NCBI GenBank assembly: GCA_963677935.2
Contig: CAXXEH010000003.1
Span: 6,324,001-6,388,000, forward strand
Direction: 5' to 3'
From: JAAFHB01 sp963677935
GTDB lineage: Bacteria > Bacteroidota > Bacteroidia > Bacteroidales > Prolixibacteraceae
Length of the DNA: 64,000 nucleotides
Part shown: positions 44,324-52,552 of the stretch, one piece after another
How the letters are laid out: every line of letters begins with the position of its first letter
How positions within the stretch are numbered: position 1 is the first letter of the stretch
Notes under the pieces: model-generated
Told to the model about the DNA's origin: nothing
Database searches by the model: none
Seen by the model: the letters and a program-made list of their open reading frames with translations, nothing else
Made by a program: the position numbers and the translations under genes

Positions 44324-45409
44324 TTACCCTTTTACGGGTTCGATACCTATGTGATCGCACCATCCCTGGAATATTTTATAAGTTTCATCGAGCGCATTTT
44401 TCTGTTTTTCCGTCAACGGCTTTTTTGACTTCCTGCTAATTACCTCGATGGGCAATCCACGTTTGTGTAAAAAGTATTTTGAACTCAACGGGTAATTATG
44501 TGCAATGACGGCTTCTGCTTTCGTTAACTGCTCCTGAATATATCTCACATCGTCCTGTTTGTCAGGATTGGTAGCATTGTTGCACATCCATACCAGAATT
44601 TCGGGATAGAAGTTTCCGGAGATGGCAGACATCCCTTTGGCGCCCGCTTGCAGAGATCTCATGGTGTTCGCAGTGCAGGCATCGTAAAATTCTAATTTAC
44701 TGTTTTTCGCTAAATCAATTTTGGCTTTCACCTTGTCAAAGGCGATTGTCGTATCTTTATGGTACACCACCCGGTTCGTCCCAAGTAAATATTTGAAAGC
44801 ATAGGGGGTTAAAATTCTTTTGTAAGGTAAGGGACATTCGTAGGTTCCCATAGGTATATTCCCGGTAAGAGCAAAGAATTTTTCACAATTGCTGATCAAT
44901 TCATCATCGCTCTCGTTTCTTTTGGCAAAATGGCTCGTAATCATTATGACTGCGTCAATACCGGTCTGATACATTTTTTTGGCAAATTCTGCTTTATCTT
45001 CAAGCGAATCACCAAACGAGCCGGTGGCCACTACCGGCATTGCGCCATTAACACGCTTGACAACATGACGTGTCACAGATAACCGCTCCTGTTCACTCAG
45101 AAGATACATTTCGCTACTTTGGCAGTTGGCAAAATATCCTTTTATCCCTGCCGCCATATAGAAATCGGTAAGCCTTGAAAGCCCGTCAAAATCAATCTGC
45201 TTGTTTTGTTTGTAAGGGGTAATCATCACAGGAACAAATTTTTTGTCACTGTAAAAGGGAGTGTCGGCGTTTGTGCAATTCAAAAGATCGGTGTGACTAT
45301 CAATCCCAGCATATATTTTTTCGATCATCCCGGCTGAAAAGGCAATACCTAATGTACCTGCGGTAATTTTTTCTAAGAAAATACGGCGTGAAGATTTATT
45401 CTCTTTCAT
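44324..45409 (-). CDS. Tat-signal dihydrodipicolinate synthase family protein
   Basis: A 361-residue class I aldolase-type lyase. The DHDPS/NAL barrel is seen in VPVMITPYKQNKQIDFDGL, GSFGDSLEDKAEFAKKM and VVYHKDTT with Schiff-base K218; Y190 in MGTYECPLPY corresponds to the catalytic tyrosine. The N terminus KSSRRIFLEK followed by a hydrophobic stretch with alanines looks like a twin-arginine signal, which is unusual since most of this family are cytoplasmic. The substrate, perhaps a 2-keto-3-deoxy sugar acid, is not determined. Transcribed alone, convergent to the phosphoesterase. Confidence 0.8.
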   Translation of the reverse strand: MKENKSSRRIFLEKITAGTLGIAFSAGMIEKIYAGIDSHTDLLNCTNADTPFYSDKKFVPVMITPYKQNKQIDFDGLSRLTDFYMAAGIKGYFANCQSSEMYLLSEQERLSVTRHVVKRVNGAMPVVATGSFGDSLEDKAEFAKKMYQTGIDAVIMITSHFAKRNESDDELISNCEKFFALTGNIPMGTYECPLPYKRILTPYAFKYLLGTNRVVYHKDTTIAFDKVKAKIDLAKNSKLEFYDACTANTMRSLQAGAKGMSAISGNFYPEILVWMCNNATNPDKQDDVRYIQEQLTKAEAVIAHNYPLSSKYFLHKRGLPIEVISRKSKKPLTEKQKNALDETYKIFQGWCDHIGIEPVKG

Positions 45410-45634
45410 AAGCTTTAAAATTTTTAGCTTAAGGTTTCCTAAAAGCAGTTTAATGTGGCGAATAGTTTTAATATCTACTCCGAATTTGTTGTCTAGTAAG
45501 GGATAAAACTAACGGATATTTATAAAAAAAGTAAAACAAATTCAGCTTTATTATGATAGAATATTGACCTTGTGATTATAAATAGGGGCTTACAACGATC
45601 TGTACGGGTATTAAACCTTGCCTTGTTTTACAGG

Positions 45635-47077
45635 TTAAAACGACAGCAAACATTGCCAGATAAACATATTTGCAAACGAATCGACATCTTCCCATATTTG
45701 CTTTACAAGTGGTTCGTTGCCAGAGATTGATGGAATCTCTTTACGTTTCTCTTCCCATGGGATGCACAATCCGGGTTTTACCTTTGATTTCATATGTCCT
45801 GCCATGCCATAATCCGGGCTGAAGAGGGTCCCTGGCGCAGGAATATTCTGAGCATCCAGATCCAGCAAAGGGAAGGGATTTGCCGAATAAATGCCATATT
45901 CGCGGGTGAAGTCGGTCAATACCTGCATATTTTCTATTGTCGCGTCGTTCTGAATTATTGCGCTGGCATCCATGATATAACCACCGTCACGAGCCACTTC
46001 ATCGATTACTTTTTTGCAGCGTACGCGAATTTCCTCGGGTGTTCCATACGAAAGCAAGGTGTTTGGAATCCCACCGCTCAAACAAAATTTATCTCCGATG
46101 ATCCTGTTAGTCTTAAAAATATCACCACTATCAACATGATAAACAATGCTTTTGTCGGGTAAATCGTTAAAGCTTTCGAGGTGGTGGTCCCAGCTGCCTT
46201 CGGCATAAAACAGGGTCTGGTGACCGTTTTTCCAAAGTTCTTCAATGATTGGCTTCACCGTTGGCCAGTAGTGCGATTCAAATTCCCCTTGAGATACAAA
46301 TGGAATACAACCCCGGTGCATCCAGTAGCCAATTGGAACCTGCTTTTTTGGATCAGCTGATGAAAATGCCACATTATAGAGATGCGGCATCAGGGCTTCA
46401 CATGCTTTCAATACCTTTTCGGGTTGGGTCATCATATCCATCGACAGCCCAAGATAGCCGCGCAGTTTGTCGCCAAGAATGTCGAACGGCGCCTTGAAAA
46501 TGCCTGCAATGGCCGATACCGTACCACTTTCACTCCTCAATTTATCAACATGGGGACCGTAAGCATTAAAATAATTAAGCATGGCCATTCCCCCTTTTAC
46601 AAGCGCCAGATTGTTCCTGTAACTGGTTGGGCTCCCCATCGGGCTGATGTCCGCAGAGACGCGAGGAAGCCATTTATTATAAAGAAAGGCAGTAGGATCG
46701 TCAATCAGCTCGTCATATTCGTCAGCCTTCATAAACGATTTATCCTCTTCCGGTTCGCGGTACTGAAATCCATTTGCTGCAGGGATATCAATTCCCGGAA
46801 CTCCGTAGTAGGTGATCCCAATAGCCTGAGTGAGGCCGGTCCAAACGTAAACCATATTCGAGACTACAGCATCCCAGTCGTACCCTGCAGCACATTGACG
46901 GGCGGCTTCGAATGCGCGGTTGTAATCATGCACAACATCCTGACAAGTCATTCCGGCATATTTTGCGGTGAATTCTGCGACAAACGGACGGATCGGAATC
47001 CTGTCGGGTTTTTCGTTGCGCATGGCTGTCAGGTAACGGGAAAGTCTCTGGCGGTATAGTTCTTCGGTGGTTGTCAT
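45635..47077 (-). CDS. Uroporphyrinogen decarboxylase (UroD/MtaA) family protein
   Basis: A 480-residue protein of the UroD-like family; start ATG 47077 (MTTTEELYRQRLSRYLTAMR). It contains NEKPDRIPIRPF, GYDWDAVVSNM, GKxx-like barrel segments and the late CKKVIDEVARDGGYIMDAS region typical of corrinoid-methyltransferase MtaA/MtbA-like members, longer than genuine HemE (about 340 residues). A role in demethylation or methyl transfer is possible, and HemE function is unlikely. No corrinoid protein or other methyltransferase lies next to it. Confidence 0.7.
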   Translation of the reverse strand: MTTTEELYRQRLSRYLTAMRNEKPDRIPIRPFVAEFTAKYAGMTCQDVVHDYNRAFEAARQCAAGYDWDAVVSNMVYVWTGLTQAIGITYYGVPGIDIPAANGFQYREPEEDKSFMKADEYDELIDDPTAFLYNKWLPRVSADISPMGSPTSYRNNLALVKGGMAMLNYFNAYGPHVDKLRSESGTVSAIAGIFKAPFDILGDKLRGYLGLSMDMMTQPEKVLKACEALMPHLYNVAFSSADPKKQVPIGYWMHRGCIPFVSQGEFESHYWPTVKPIIEELWKNGHQTLFYAEGSWDHHLESFNDLPDKSIVYHVDSGDIFKTNRIIGDKFCLSGGIPNTLLSYGTPEEIRVRCKKVIDEVARDGGYIMDASAIIQNDATIENMQVLTDFTREYGIYSANPFPLLDLDAQNIPAPGTLFSPDYGMAGHMKSKVKPGLCIPWEEKRKEIPSISGNEPLVKQIWEDVDSFANMFIWQCLLSF

Positions 47078-47258
47078 AGGGCTAAAGTTTAGTAGCGTAA
47101 TAAATTTTGTTATGATCCTCCTGATTCTTAAAGGAGTTGTTCCCATATCCTCAGGATTGCATTCTGCAATTGCCCCGATTCAGAATCTTCGTATACAAAG
47201 ATCTGAATTTTGTGTGGTTAAATTACCAGATATCAGAAAAAGAGTTGCAGATTCCTCG

Positions 47259-47522
47259 TTAATCCTCCAACTTTATCACGAACCCACCTGTTGGTTTTAA
47301 TTTCAGGGTAAACTTTTTTCCTCTCTTCAGCTGAATTATAGATTTAGAGAATGAACGGTTCGTTTCGCCATCGGTAATTAAAATGGCGGCGTTATCTTTT
47401 GTGATAAACGGTAATATGAAGCTGATCTCCTTTTCGGTTTTTTCACCGTTAATTCCGGATCCCTGAGAGTGGAGAAAATGGGTGTAAAAGATCAGAAGTA
47501 AGATTAAAGTTTTGGATTTCAT
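47259..47522 (-). pseudogene. Signal peptide joined to the tail of a GH97-like gene
   Basis: An 87-residue reading frame made of a signal peptide (MKSKTLILLLIFYTHFLHSQ) and a beta-rich tail (SFILPFITKDNAAILITDGE, LKRGKKFTLKLKPTGGFVIK). The tail resembles the C-terminal beta-sandwich of GH97 enzymes, where a line of the form KL.PGGGFAI ends the protein. The whole catalytic middle is missing, so this is probably a gene collapsed by in-frame deletion, although a small secreted protein cannot be excluded. Confidence 0.4.
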
Positions 47523-47730
47523 GTTATTGTGTTTTTTCTGAAACAACCGGATTTTTACAAAGGTAAAGAGTTGCCTTAGTTGTAGCGTTTAAAACACAAC
47601 CAATCATCAAAAAAGAAATCAGTTTTTGTGTTGGCCTTAAGGTTAACAATCCATAAGATTTTGACAAGTATCATTGCAAAAAATCAATATCAATAATTGT
47701 ATTTTCGTAATTCTAATTATTCATTGAAGT

Positions 47731-48159
47731 ATGAGAACTAAACTAACGATCTGTCTAATCCTCTTCAGTTGGATGGCCGGGGCACAGCTGAAACCATTCT
47801 ATTCTGCTGAAAATGACAAATATGGTTATCGTGATGGCAGTGGTAAAGTTATCGTTTTTTCCAAATATGATTTAGCATGGAACTTTTCCGAAGGGATGTC
47901 TCCGATGAAAACCGGTGGAAAGTTTGGTTATGTAAACGATCAGGGTATTGAGGTGATTTCACCCCAATTTGATAGTGCATGGATGTTTTCTGATGGTTTG
48001 TCGGTGGTGAAAGTTGGTGACAAATATGGTTTTATTGACAAAAAAGGGAAACTTGTCGTTGCTGCAATCTATGACAGGGCGGACAACTTTCACGGTGACA
48101 GGGCCAATGTTTATCTGAACGGGAAGTGGAGCGTAATGATTTATAGGGTAAAAAATTGA
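47731..48159 (+). CDS. WG-repeat protein
   Basis: A 142-residue exported protein (signal peptide to MAGAQ) with three to four WG-type repeats: KYGYRDGSGKVIV, KFGYVNDQGIEVI and KYGFIDKKGKLVV, each followed by FD/YD...F.G. WG repeats form a beta structure of unknown ligand. It ends 7 nt before the GH92 gene and probably forms its operon leader gene. Confidence 0.75.
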   Translation: MRTKLTICLILFSWMAGAQLKPFYSAENDKYGYRDGSGKVIVFSKYDLAWNFSEGMSPMKTGGKFGYVNDQGIEVISPQFDSAWMFSDGLSVVKVGDKYGFIDKKGKLVVAAIYDRADNFHGDRANVYLNGKWSVMIYRVKN

Positions 48160-48166
48160 AACAGCT

Positions 48167-50392
48167 ATGAGAAAGATTGCTTTTTTCCCCCTTTTGTTAT
48201 TCATCATCGCAGGATGTAATAAGAATCAGGAAAACCTGATCCGATATGTGAATCCCTTTATTGGAACTTCGGGTGGAGCGCATACTTACCCGGGAGCAGC
48301 CGTTCCATTTGGAATGGTGCAATTAAGTCCTGACGGCGGAAATGACTCGAAGGAGGACTTTTACAGCTACCGAAATGGTCATCAGTATGATTACAGCATG
48401 CCCGCAATTCAGGGTTTTGGCCATCTTCATCTTAGTGGTACCGCAAATGACCCTGCAGGCGATCTATCCGTATTGCCAATGGTTAATTTGACGCCATCTT
48501 CGGCACTCATCAAGAGTGAGATTTCCCACCAGGAGGAGGAGGCATCTCCAGGGTACTATGCTGTTATGCTCAAGAGTTTTGGAATCAAAGCCGAACTAAC
48601 GACTACATTGCGTTGTGGATTACATCGTTATACCTTTCCCGAAAGCCAATCTGCCACAATACGGTTCGATCTGGCCTATCACAACGGAGGTCGACCCGTT
48701 GAGTGTGAATTCAAAAGAATTGATGATAGTACTTTTGTCGGGAGCAGGTTTTCAACAGGATATGCAGATGATAAAAGGGTTTTTTTCGCTGTTCGCACCA
48801 GTAAGCCGGTTCGCGATTTAGTCCTTTTTGCTGACTCATCAAGGGTAAAATCCAAAGATGTGGTTCACGCTGTTGGAGTAAAGGCGTCACTTTTGTTCTC
48901 AACATCAAGGGATGAACAGGTACTGATGAAAGTGGCACTGAGTTTTGCCGATACAGATGGGGCGCTGGAGGGGTTGAACGAGATTCCACACTGGGATTTC
49001 GAGGCGGTGAGGAAATCAGCTGTGAAAGCATGGGAAAAAGAGTTGCAAAAAATCCAGGTTTCATCAGATGATCAGGTTTTTAAAGAGATTTTTTATTCTG
49101 CTATTTACCATAGTTATCTCTCTTCCCAACGTTTTGATGATGCATTGGGGAATTACAGGGGCGCTGATGGCAAAATACATCACCAGGAAAATACCTATTC
49201 TGTTTTTGGACTTTGGGACACCTATAGGGCGCTCCATCCGTTATATACAATTACTCAGAATGAACGGGTACCACAAATCATCAATTCGTTTCTTGCTTTT
49301 TACGAACAATATGGATTATTGCCCGTCTGGGAAATGGCTTTTTGCGAAACCCATTGTATGACCGGTTATCATGCCGTACCTGTGATCGCGGATGCTATCC
49401 TGAAAGGGATTAAGGGATTCGATTATGTGAAGGCGTATGAGGCGATGAGGGCGAGTGCGTTTCAGGATATCAGGACAACGAAGGAGTATCGCGATTTTCA
49501 GTTCGTTCCTCATGATGCATCAACTGCAAGTGTCACCAAAACGACCGAATATGCATATGATGACTGGTGCATTGCTATGGTTGCAAGGAAATTGGGAAAG
49601 AGAGAAGATTTTGATTTATTTCAAAAGCGCGCCGGTTACTGGAAAAATCTCTTCGATACGACCATCAACTTTATCCGGCCCAAATATGCGGATGGAAGCT
49701 GGGTTCCTGCCTTCGATCCGCTTAGCGATCACACCAATGGGAAGGAGTCATATACTGAAGGAAACTCCTGGCATTATACGTTTATGGCGCCTCAGGATGT
49801 ATATGGTTTGATAAACAAATTTGGTTCTGCTGGTCAGTTTATTCAGAAGTTGGATTCCTTTTTTACTACTCCCTATCCATCAGGTAATTATCTTGCCGGG
49901 ATGGGCGGATTAATCGGGCAGTATGCACATGGTAACCAACCAAGTCATCATATTCCCTATCTGTATCACTTCGTCGGAATGCCCTGGAGGGGAGCTGAAA
50001 TTGTTAAAAAGGTGATGAATTCCTACTATTCGAATCGGCCGGATGGCATCACCGGGAATGACGATACAGGCGGTATGAGTTCGTGGTATGTCTGGAATGC
50101 GATAGGGCTCTATCCGTTTAATCCCGCTAATGGTGAATATCTCATTGGTAGTCCGATGTCGGATCAGACGGTAATAACCCTTGATGGTGGAAACCGATTT
50201 ACTTTAAAGGCAGAGCACCTAACCAGGGAAAATATTTATGTGCAGGGGGCCTGGCTTAACGGGAAACCTTATTCCAAATCATATATTAAACATGCAGATC
50301 TGATCAAAGGGGGTGAACTTATACTCCAAATGGGCAATCAACCATCTGATCAGTGGGGTAAGAATGAAGGCGATTTACCAGGGAAAGAATAA
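48167..50392 (+). CDS. GH92 alpha-mannosidase (lipoprotein)
   Basis: Calcium-dependent exo-alpha-mannosidase of family GH92, acting on mannan or N-glycan alpha-mannosides outside the inner membrane. The leader ends LFIIAGCNKNQ, a lipobox. N-terminal domain with YVNPFIGTSGG and HTYPGAAVPFGMVQLSPD; (alpha/alpha)6 domain with SVFGLWDTYRALHPL, FCETHCMTGYHAVPVIADA and YTEGNSWHYTFMAPQD; and the signature GNDDTGGMSSWYVWNAIGLYP near the end. Length 741 is normal. A paralogue lies at 56434-58641; the sulfite reductase operon sits between them. Confidence 0.95.
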   Translation: MRKIAFFPLLLFIIAGCNKNQENLIRYVNPFIGTSGGAHTYPGAAVPFGMVQLSPDGGNDSKEDFYSYRNGHQYDYSMPAIQGFGHLHLSGTANDPAGDLSVLPMVNLTPSSALIKSEISHQEEEASPGYYAVMLKSFGIKAELTTTLRCGLHRYTFPESQSATIRFDLAYHNGGRPVECEFKRIDDSTFVGSRFSTGYADDKRVFFAVRTSKPVRDLVLFADSSRVKSKDVVHAVGVKASLLFSTSRDEQVLMKVALSFADTDGALEGLNEIPHWDFEAVRKSAVKAWEKELQKIQVSSDDQVFKEIFYSAIYHSYLSSQRFDDALGNYRGADGKIHHQENTYSVFGLWDTYRALHPLYTITQNERVPQIINSFLAFYEQYGLLPVWEMAFCETHCMTGYHAVPVIADAILKGIKGFDYVKAYEAMRASAFQDIRTTKEYRDFQFVPHDASTASVTKTTEYAYDDWCIAMVARKLGKREDFDLFQKRAGYWKNLFDTTINFIRPKYADGSWVPAFDPLSDHTNGKESYTEGNSWHYTFMAPQDVYGLINKFGSAGQFIQKLDSFFTTPYPSGNYLAGMGGLIGQYAHGNQPSHHIPYLYHFVGMPWRGAEIVKKVMNSYYSNRPDGITGNDDTGGMSSWYVWNAIGLYPFNPANGEYLIGSPMSDQTVITLDGGNRFTLKAEHLTRENIYVQGAWLNGKPYSKSYIKHADLIKGGELILQMGNQPSDQWGKNEGDLPGKE

Positions 50393-50458
50393 TAATTGTC
50401 TTCAATAATCAGAAATTCAACTTTATAGCATCTGTCGTACCGTTAATTGGGTAGGAAT

Positions 50459-50476
50459 ATACCAAATAAATGGTAT
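50459..50476. promoter_or_regulatory. Operator palindrome upstream of cysJ
   Basis: ATACCA-AATAAA-TGGTAT is a perfect 6+6 inverted repeat. It covers the -33 region of the promoter whose -7 box lies at 50499. The ACC...GGT form is like sites bound by Rrf2-family regulators (IscR/CymR type), but the regulator is not in the window, so this is inference. Confidence 0.5.
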
Positions 50477-50498
50477 GGCGCAGCTTTGGGGATTACCC

Positions 50499-50506
50499 TA
50501 GTTTTG
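50499..50506 (+). promoter_or_regulatory. -7 box of the cysJ operon
   Basis: TAGTTTTG fits the TAnnTTTG consensus. About 20 nt upstream lies the operator palindrome with no clear TTTG. The predicted start of transcription is near 50513, giving a leader of about 130 nt. Confidence 0.5.
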
Positions 50507-50514
50507 TGATCATA

Positions 50515-50604
50515 CAGAGATCAAAGCTGTTGACAGAAAATATAGCGTTTTTTCCTGGAACAGAGATAAGGATAATCTCCTGTTCTGTTATAATTCGATC
50601 TCTG
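50515..50604 (+). promoter_or_regulatory. Structured 5' leader with two competing pairings
   Basis: CAGAGATC at 50515-50522 is complementary to GATCTCTG at 50597-50604 and would close the leader. Inside, GAACAG at 50558-50563 pairs with CTGTTC at 50580-50585, extended by AGAT/ATCT around the loop AAGGATA. CAGAGAT at 50561-50567 can alternatively pair with ATCTCTG at 50598-50604, so the two structures exclude each other. It begins almost at the predicted transcript start. It does not resemble a SAM-I or cobalamin riboswitch that I know. Confidence 0.4.
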
Positions 50605-50644
50605 CAATATCTGGATTGTCAATTCTATAACAAAATTTAGTGCA

Positions 50645-52450
50645 GTGAGTATACATACATCCGGGTCATTGTCCTTAGAACAATCAGACCTTCTTATAAA
50701 ACTTACCAATTCACTCAGCAAGGAACAACTCACATGGGTTTCGGGTTATCTTGCCGGATTTTCTGCCAGGAATCAGGCGCCGGTTCAAACCTTGCAATCA
50801 ACAGCTCCGACCACCGTTGCGAAAACAACATTAACCATTTTGTTCGGTTCACGAACCGGAAACGGGGAAGGGTTGGCTAAGAAAGCGCAGCTATTGGCAG
50901 AAGAACACGGGATTAAGGCTACCCTGAAAAGTATGGCCGATTATCGTCCACGTGACCTGCAGTCTGAACAAAATCTGTTGGTGATCGTCTCGACACATGG
51001 CGAAGGGGTTCCCCCATTTTCTGCTGCAGAACTGCACGGATTTATTTATGGGAAAAGGGCTCCTAATCTTGATTCTGTTAAATATGCCGTGCTTGCCCTG
51101 GGTGATTCGAGCTATTTCCAGTTTTGTAAAACGGGTAAGGATTTTGATGAACAATTAGAGCAACTGGGGGCAACGCGAACAGCTCCTTTAATTGCATGTG
51201 ATGTCGATTTTGAACAGCCGGCTGAAGAGTGGCTGAAGAAGACGCTGACCAGTTTTAGGGGCGACGTTCCCGATAATTCATTTCCCACTCCCCAAAACCA
51301 TACAGCATCTTCGACCGGCATCAATAGCGAAACGGTTAAGTTCTCCAAGAGAAATCCTTTTAAAGCGCCTGTTTATGAGAAGATTGCGCTTCATGGTAAG
51401 GGGTCGGAGCGACAAACATTTCACATTGAACTTGCAGCCGATGTAAGTGGATTGGAATACGAACCTGGTGATTCTGTAGGTGTAATTCCTGTTAATCCCC
51501 GTGTTTTAATTGAAGAAGTACTGAAGTGTACTTCATTGAATGGCGGTGAAGAGGTCGAAATAAATGGTGTTAAAACCACACTATATGAGTCGCTTCACCA
51601 AAATTTCGAACTTTCAAAAATTACTGCAGATGTTGTAAAACGTTACCTGGCATTTTCTAAAGACAGTAAACTTCAGAAAATTATGGAAAAGGCCGAAAAA
51701 TTGAAAGAGTACCTTTACGGACGCGATATCGTTGACCTGCTTCTCGATTTTCCTGTGAAGGTGACTGCAGTGGAATTAGCTCAGCTTCTGAGACCTCTTC
51801 AACCACGATCTTACTCCATTTCCTCAAGTCCAAAAGCAAACCCAGGTGAATTGCACCTAACTGTTGGGGAAGTGAAATATGAATACAGCGGACGGAGAAA
51901 GCGGGGCGCCTGCTCTACTTTTCTCTCGAAGGTGGATATCGAAAATGAGCAAGTCCCCATTTTTATAGAATCAAATCCGAACTTCAGATTACCCAAAGAT
52001 GCTGCAACCCCAATTGTGATGATTGGCGCAGGGACAGGTATTGCCCCATACCGGGCATTTGTGCAGCACCGCGAGTTATCCGAAAACCGGGGGAAAAGCT
52101 GGCTGTTCTTTGGCAACAGGAACTTCGAAACTGAATTTCTTTACCAGACGGAGTGGCAACGATTTTTGAAAACAGGTGCATTAACAAGAATGGATGTCGC
52201 TTTTTCACGCGACGGTGAAAAGAAGAAATATGTACAACACCGGCTGATTGAGAATTCAGCTGAACTGTACAAATGGCTCAAAGAGGGGGCTCACGTCTAC
52301 ATCTGCGGTGATATGAATAAGATGGCTGGCGATGTACAGGCGGCCCTTGTGAAAATTGTTGAAAAAGAGGGCTCAATGAACACCAAAGGGGCTTTGGAAT
52401 ATGTAAATAATTTGCAGAAAGAGAAACGTTTACAGTTGGATGTGTATTGA
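50645..52450 (+). CDS. cysJ: Sulfite reductase flavoprotein subunit (diflavin reductase)
   Basis: NADPH-dependent flavoprotein feeding electrons to the CysI hemoprotein. A GTG start at 50645 is used, since no ATG lies near. Residues 62-205 are a flavodoxin domain (LFGSRTGNGEGLAKK, STHGEGVPPF, ALGDSSYFQFCKTGKDFD); about 230-430 the FAD domain with connecting helices (RPLQPRSYSISSSP near 388); about 450-601 the NADP domain (MIGAGTGIAPYRAF, YICGDMNKMAGDVQAAL). Length 601 matches the family. First gene of the sulfite-reduction/siroheme operon. Confidence 0.95.
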   Translation: MSIHTSGSLSLEQSDLLIKLTNSLSKEQLTWVSGYLAGFSARNQAPVQTLQSTAPTTVAKTTLTILFGSRTGNGEGLAKKAQLLAEEHGIKATLKSMADYRPRDLQSEQNLLVIVSTHGEGVPPFSAAELHGFIYGKRAPNLDSVKYAVLALGDSSYFQFCKTGKDFDEQLEQLGATRTAPLIACDVDFEQPAEEWLKKTLTSFRGDVPDNSFPTPQNHTASSTGINSETVKFSKRNPFKAPVYEKIALHGKGSERQTFHIELAADVSGLEYEPGDSVGVIPVNPRVLIEEVLKCTSLNGGEEVEINGVKTTLYESLHQNFELSKITADVVKRYLAFSKDSKLQKIMEKAEKLKEYLYGRDIVDLLLDFPVKVTAVELAQLLRPLQPRSYSISSSPKANPGELHLTVGEVKYEYSGRRKRGACSTFLSKVDIENEQVPIFIESNPNFRLPKDAATPIVMIGAGTGIAPYRAFVQHRELSENRGKSWLFFGNRNFETEFLYQTEWQRFLKTGALTRMDVAFSRDGEKKKYVQHRLIENSAELYKWLKEGAHVYICGDMNKMAGDVQAALVKIVEKEGSMNTKGALEYVNNLQKEKRLQLDVY

Positions 52451-52552
52451 GATTACAGGCTGGAGGCAACAGATCATTTTAATCAATTTCGGTCGATTAT
52501 AAGTTGCTTATTTTACCTTATTTTGCCTAATGTTGGAGAATAAAAAAAATCA

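Noticed and set aside
46382..47059. 225-codon plus-strand ORF opposite the UroD-family gene
   Set aside because: Antisense frame; the minus strand has family motifs throughout.
45635..47077. UroD-family gene considered as hemE
   Set aside because: Too long and lacks the hallmark N-terminal RQAGRY-type motif; better as a methyltransferase-type member.
50515..50604. cysJ leader considered as a SAM-I or cobalamin riboswitch
   Set aside because: Conserved core sequences of those riboswitches are absent.
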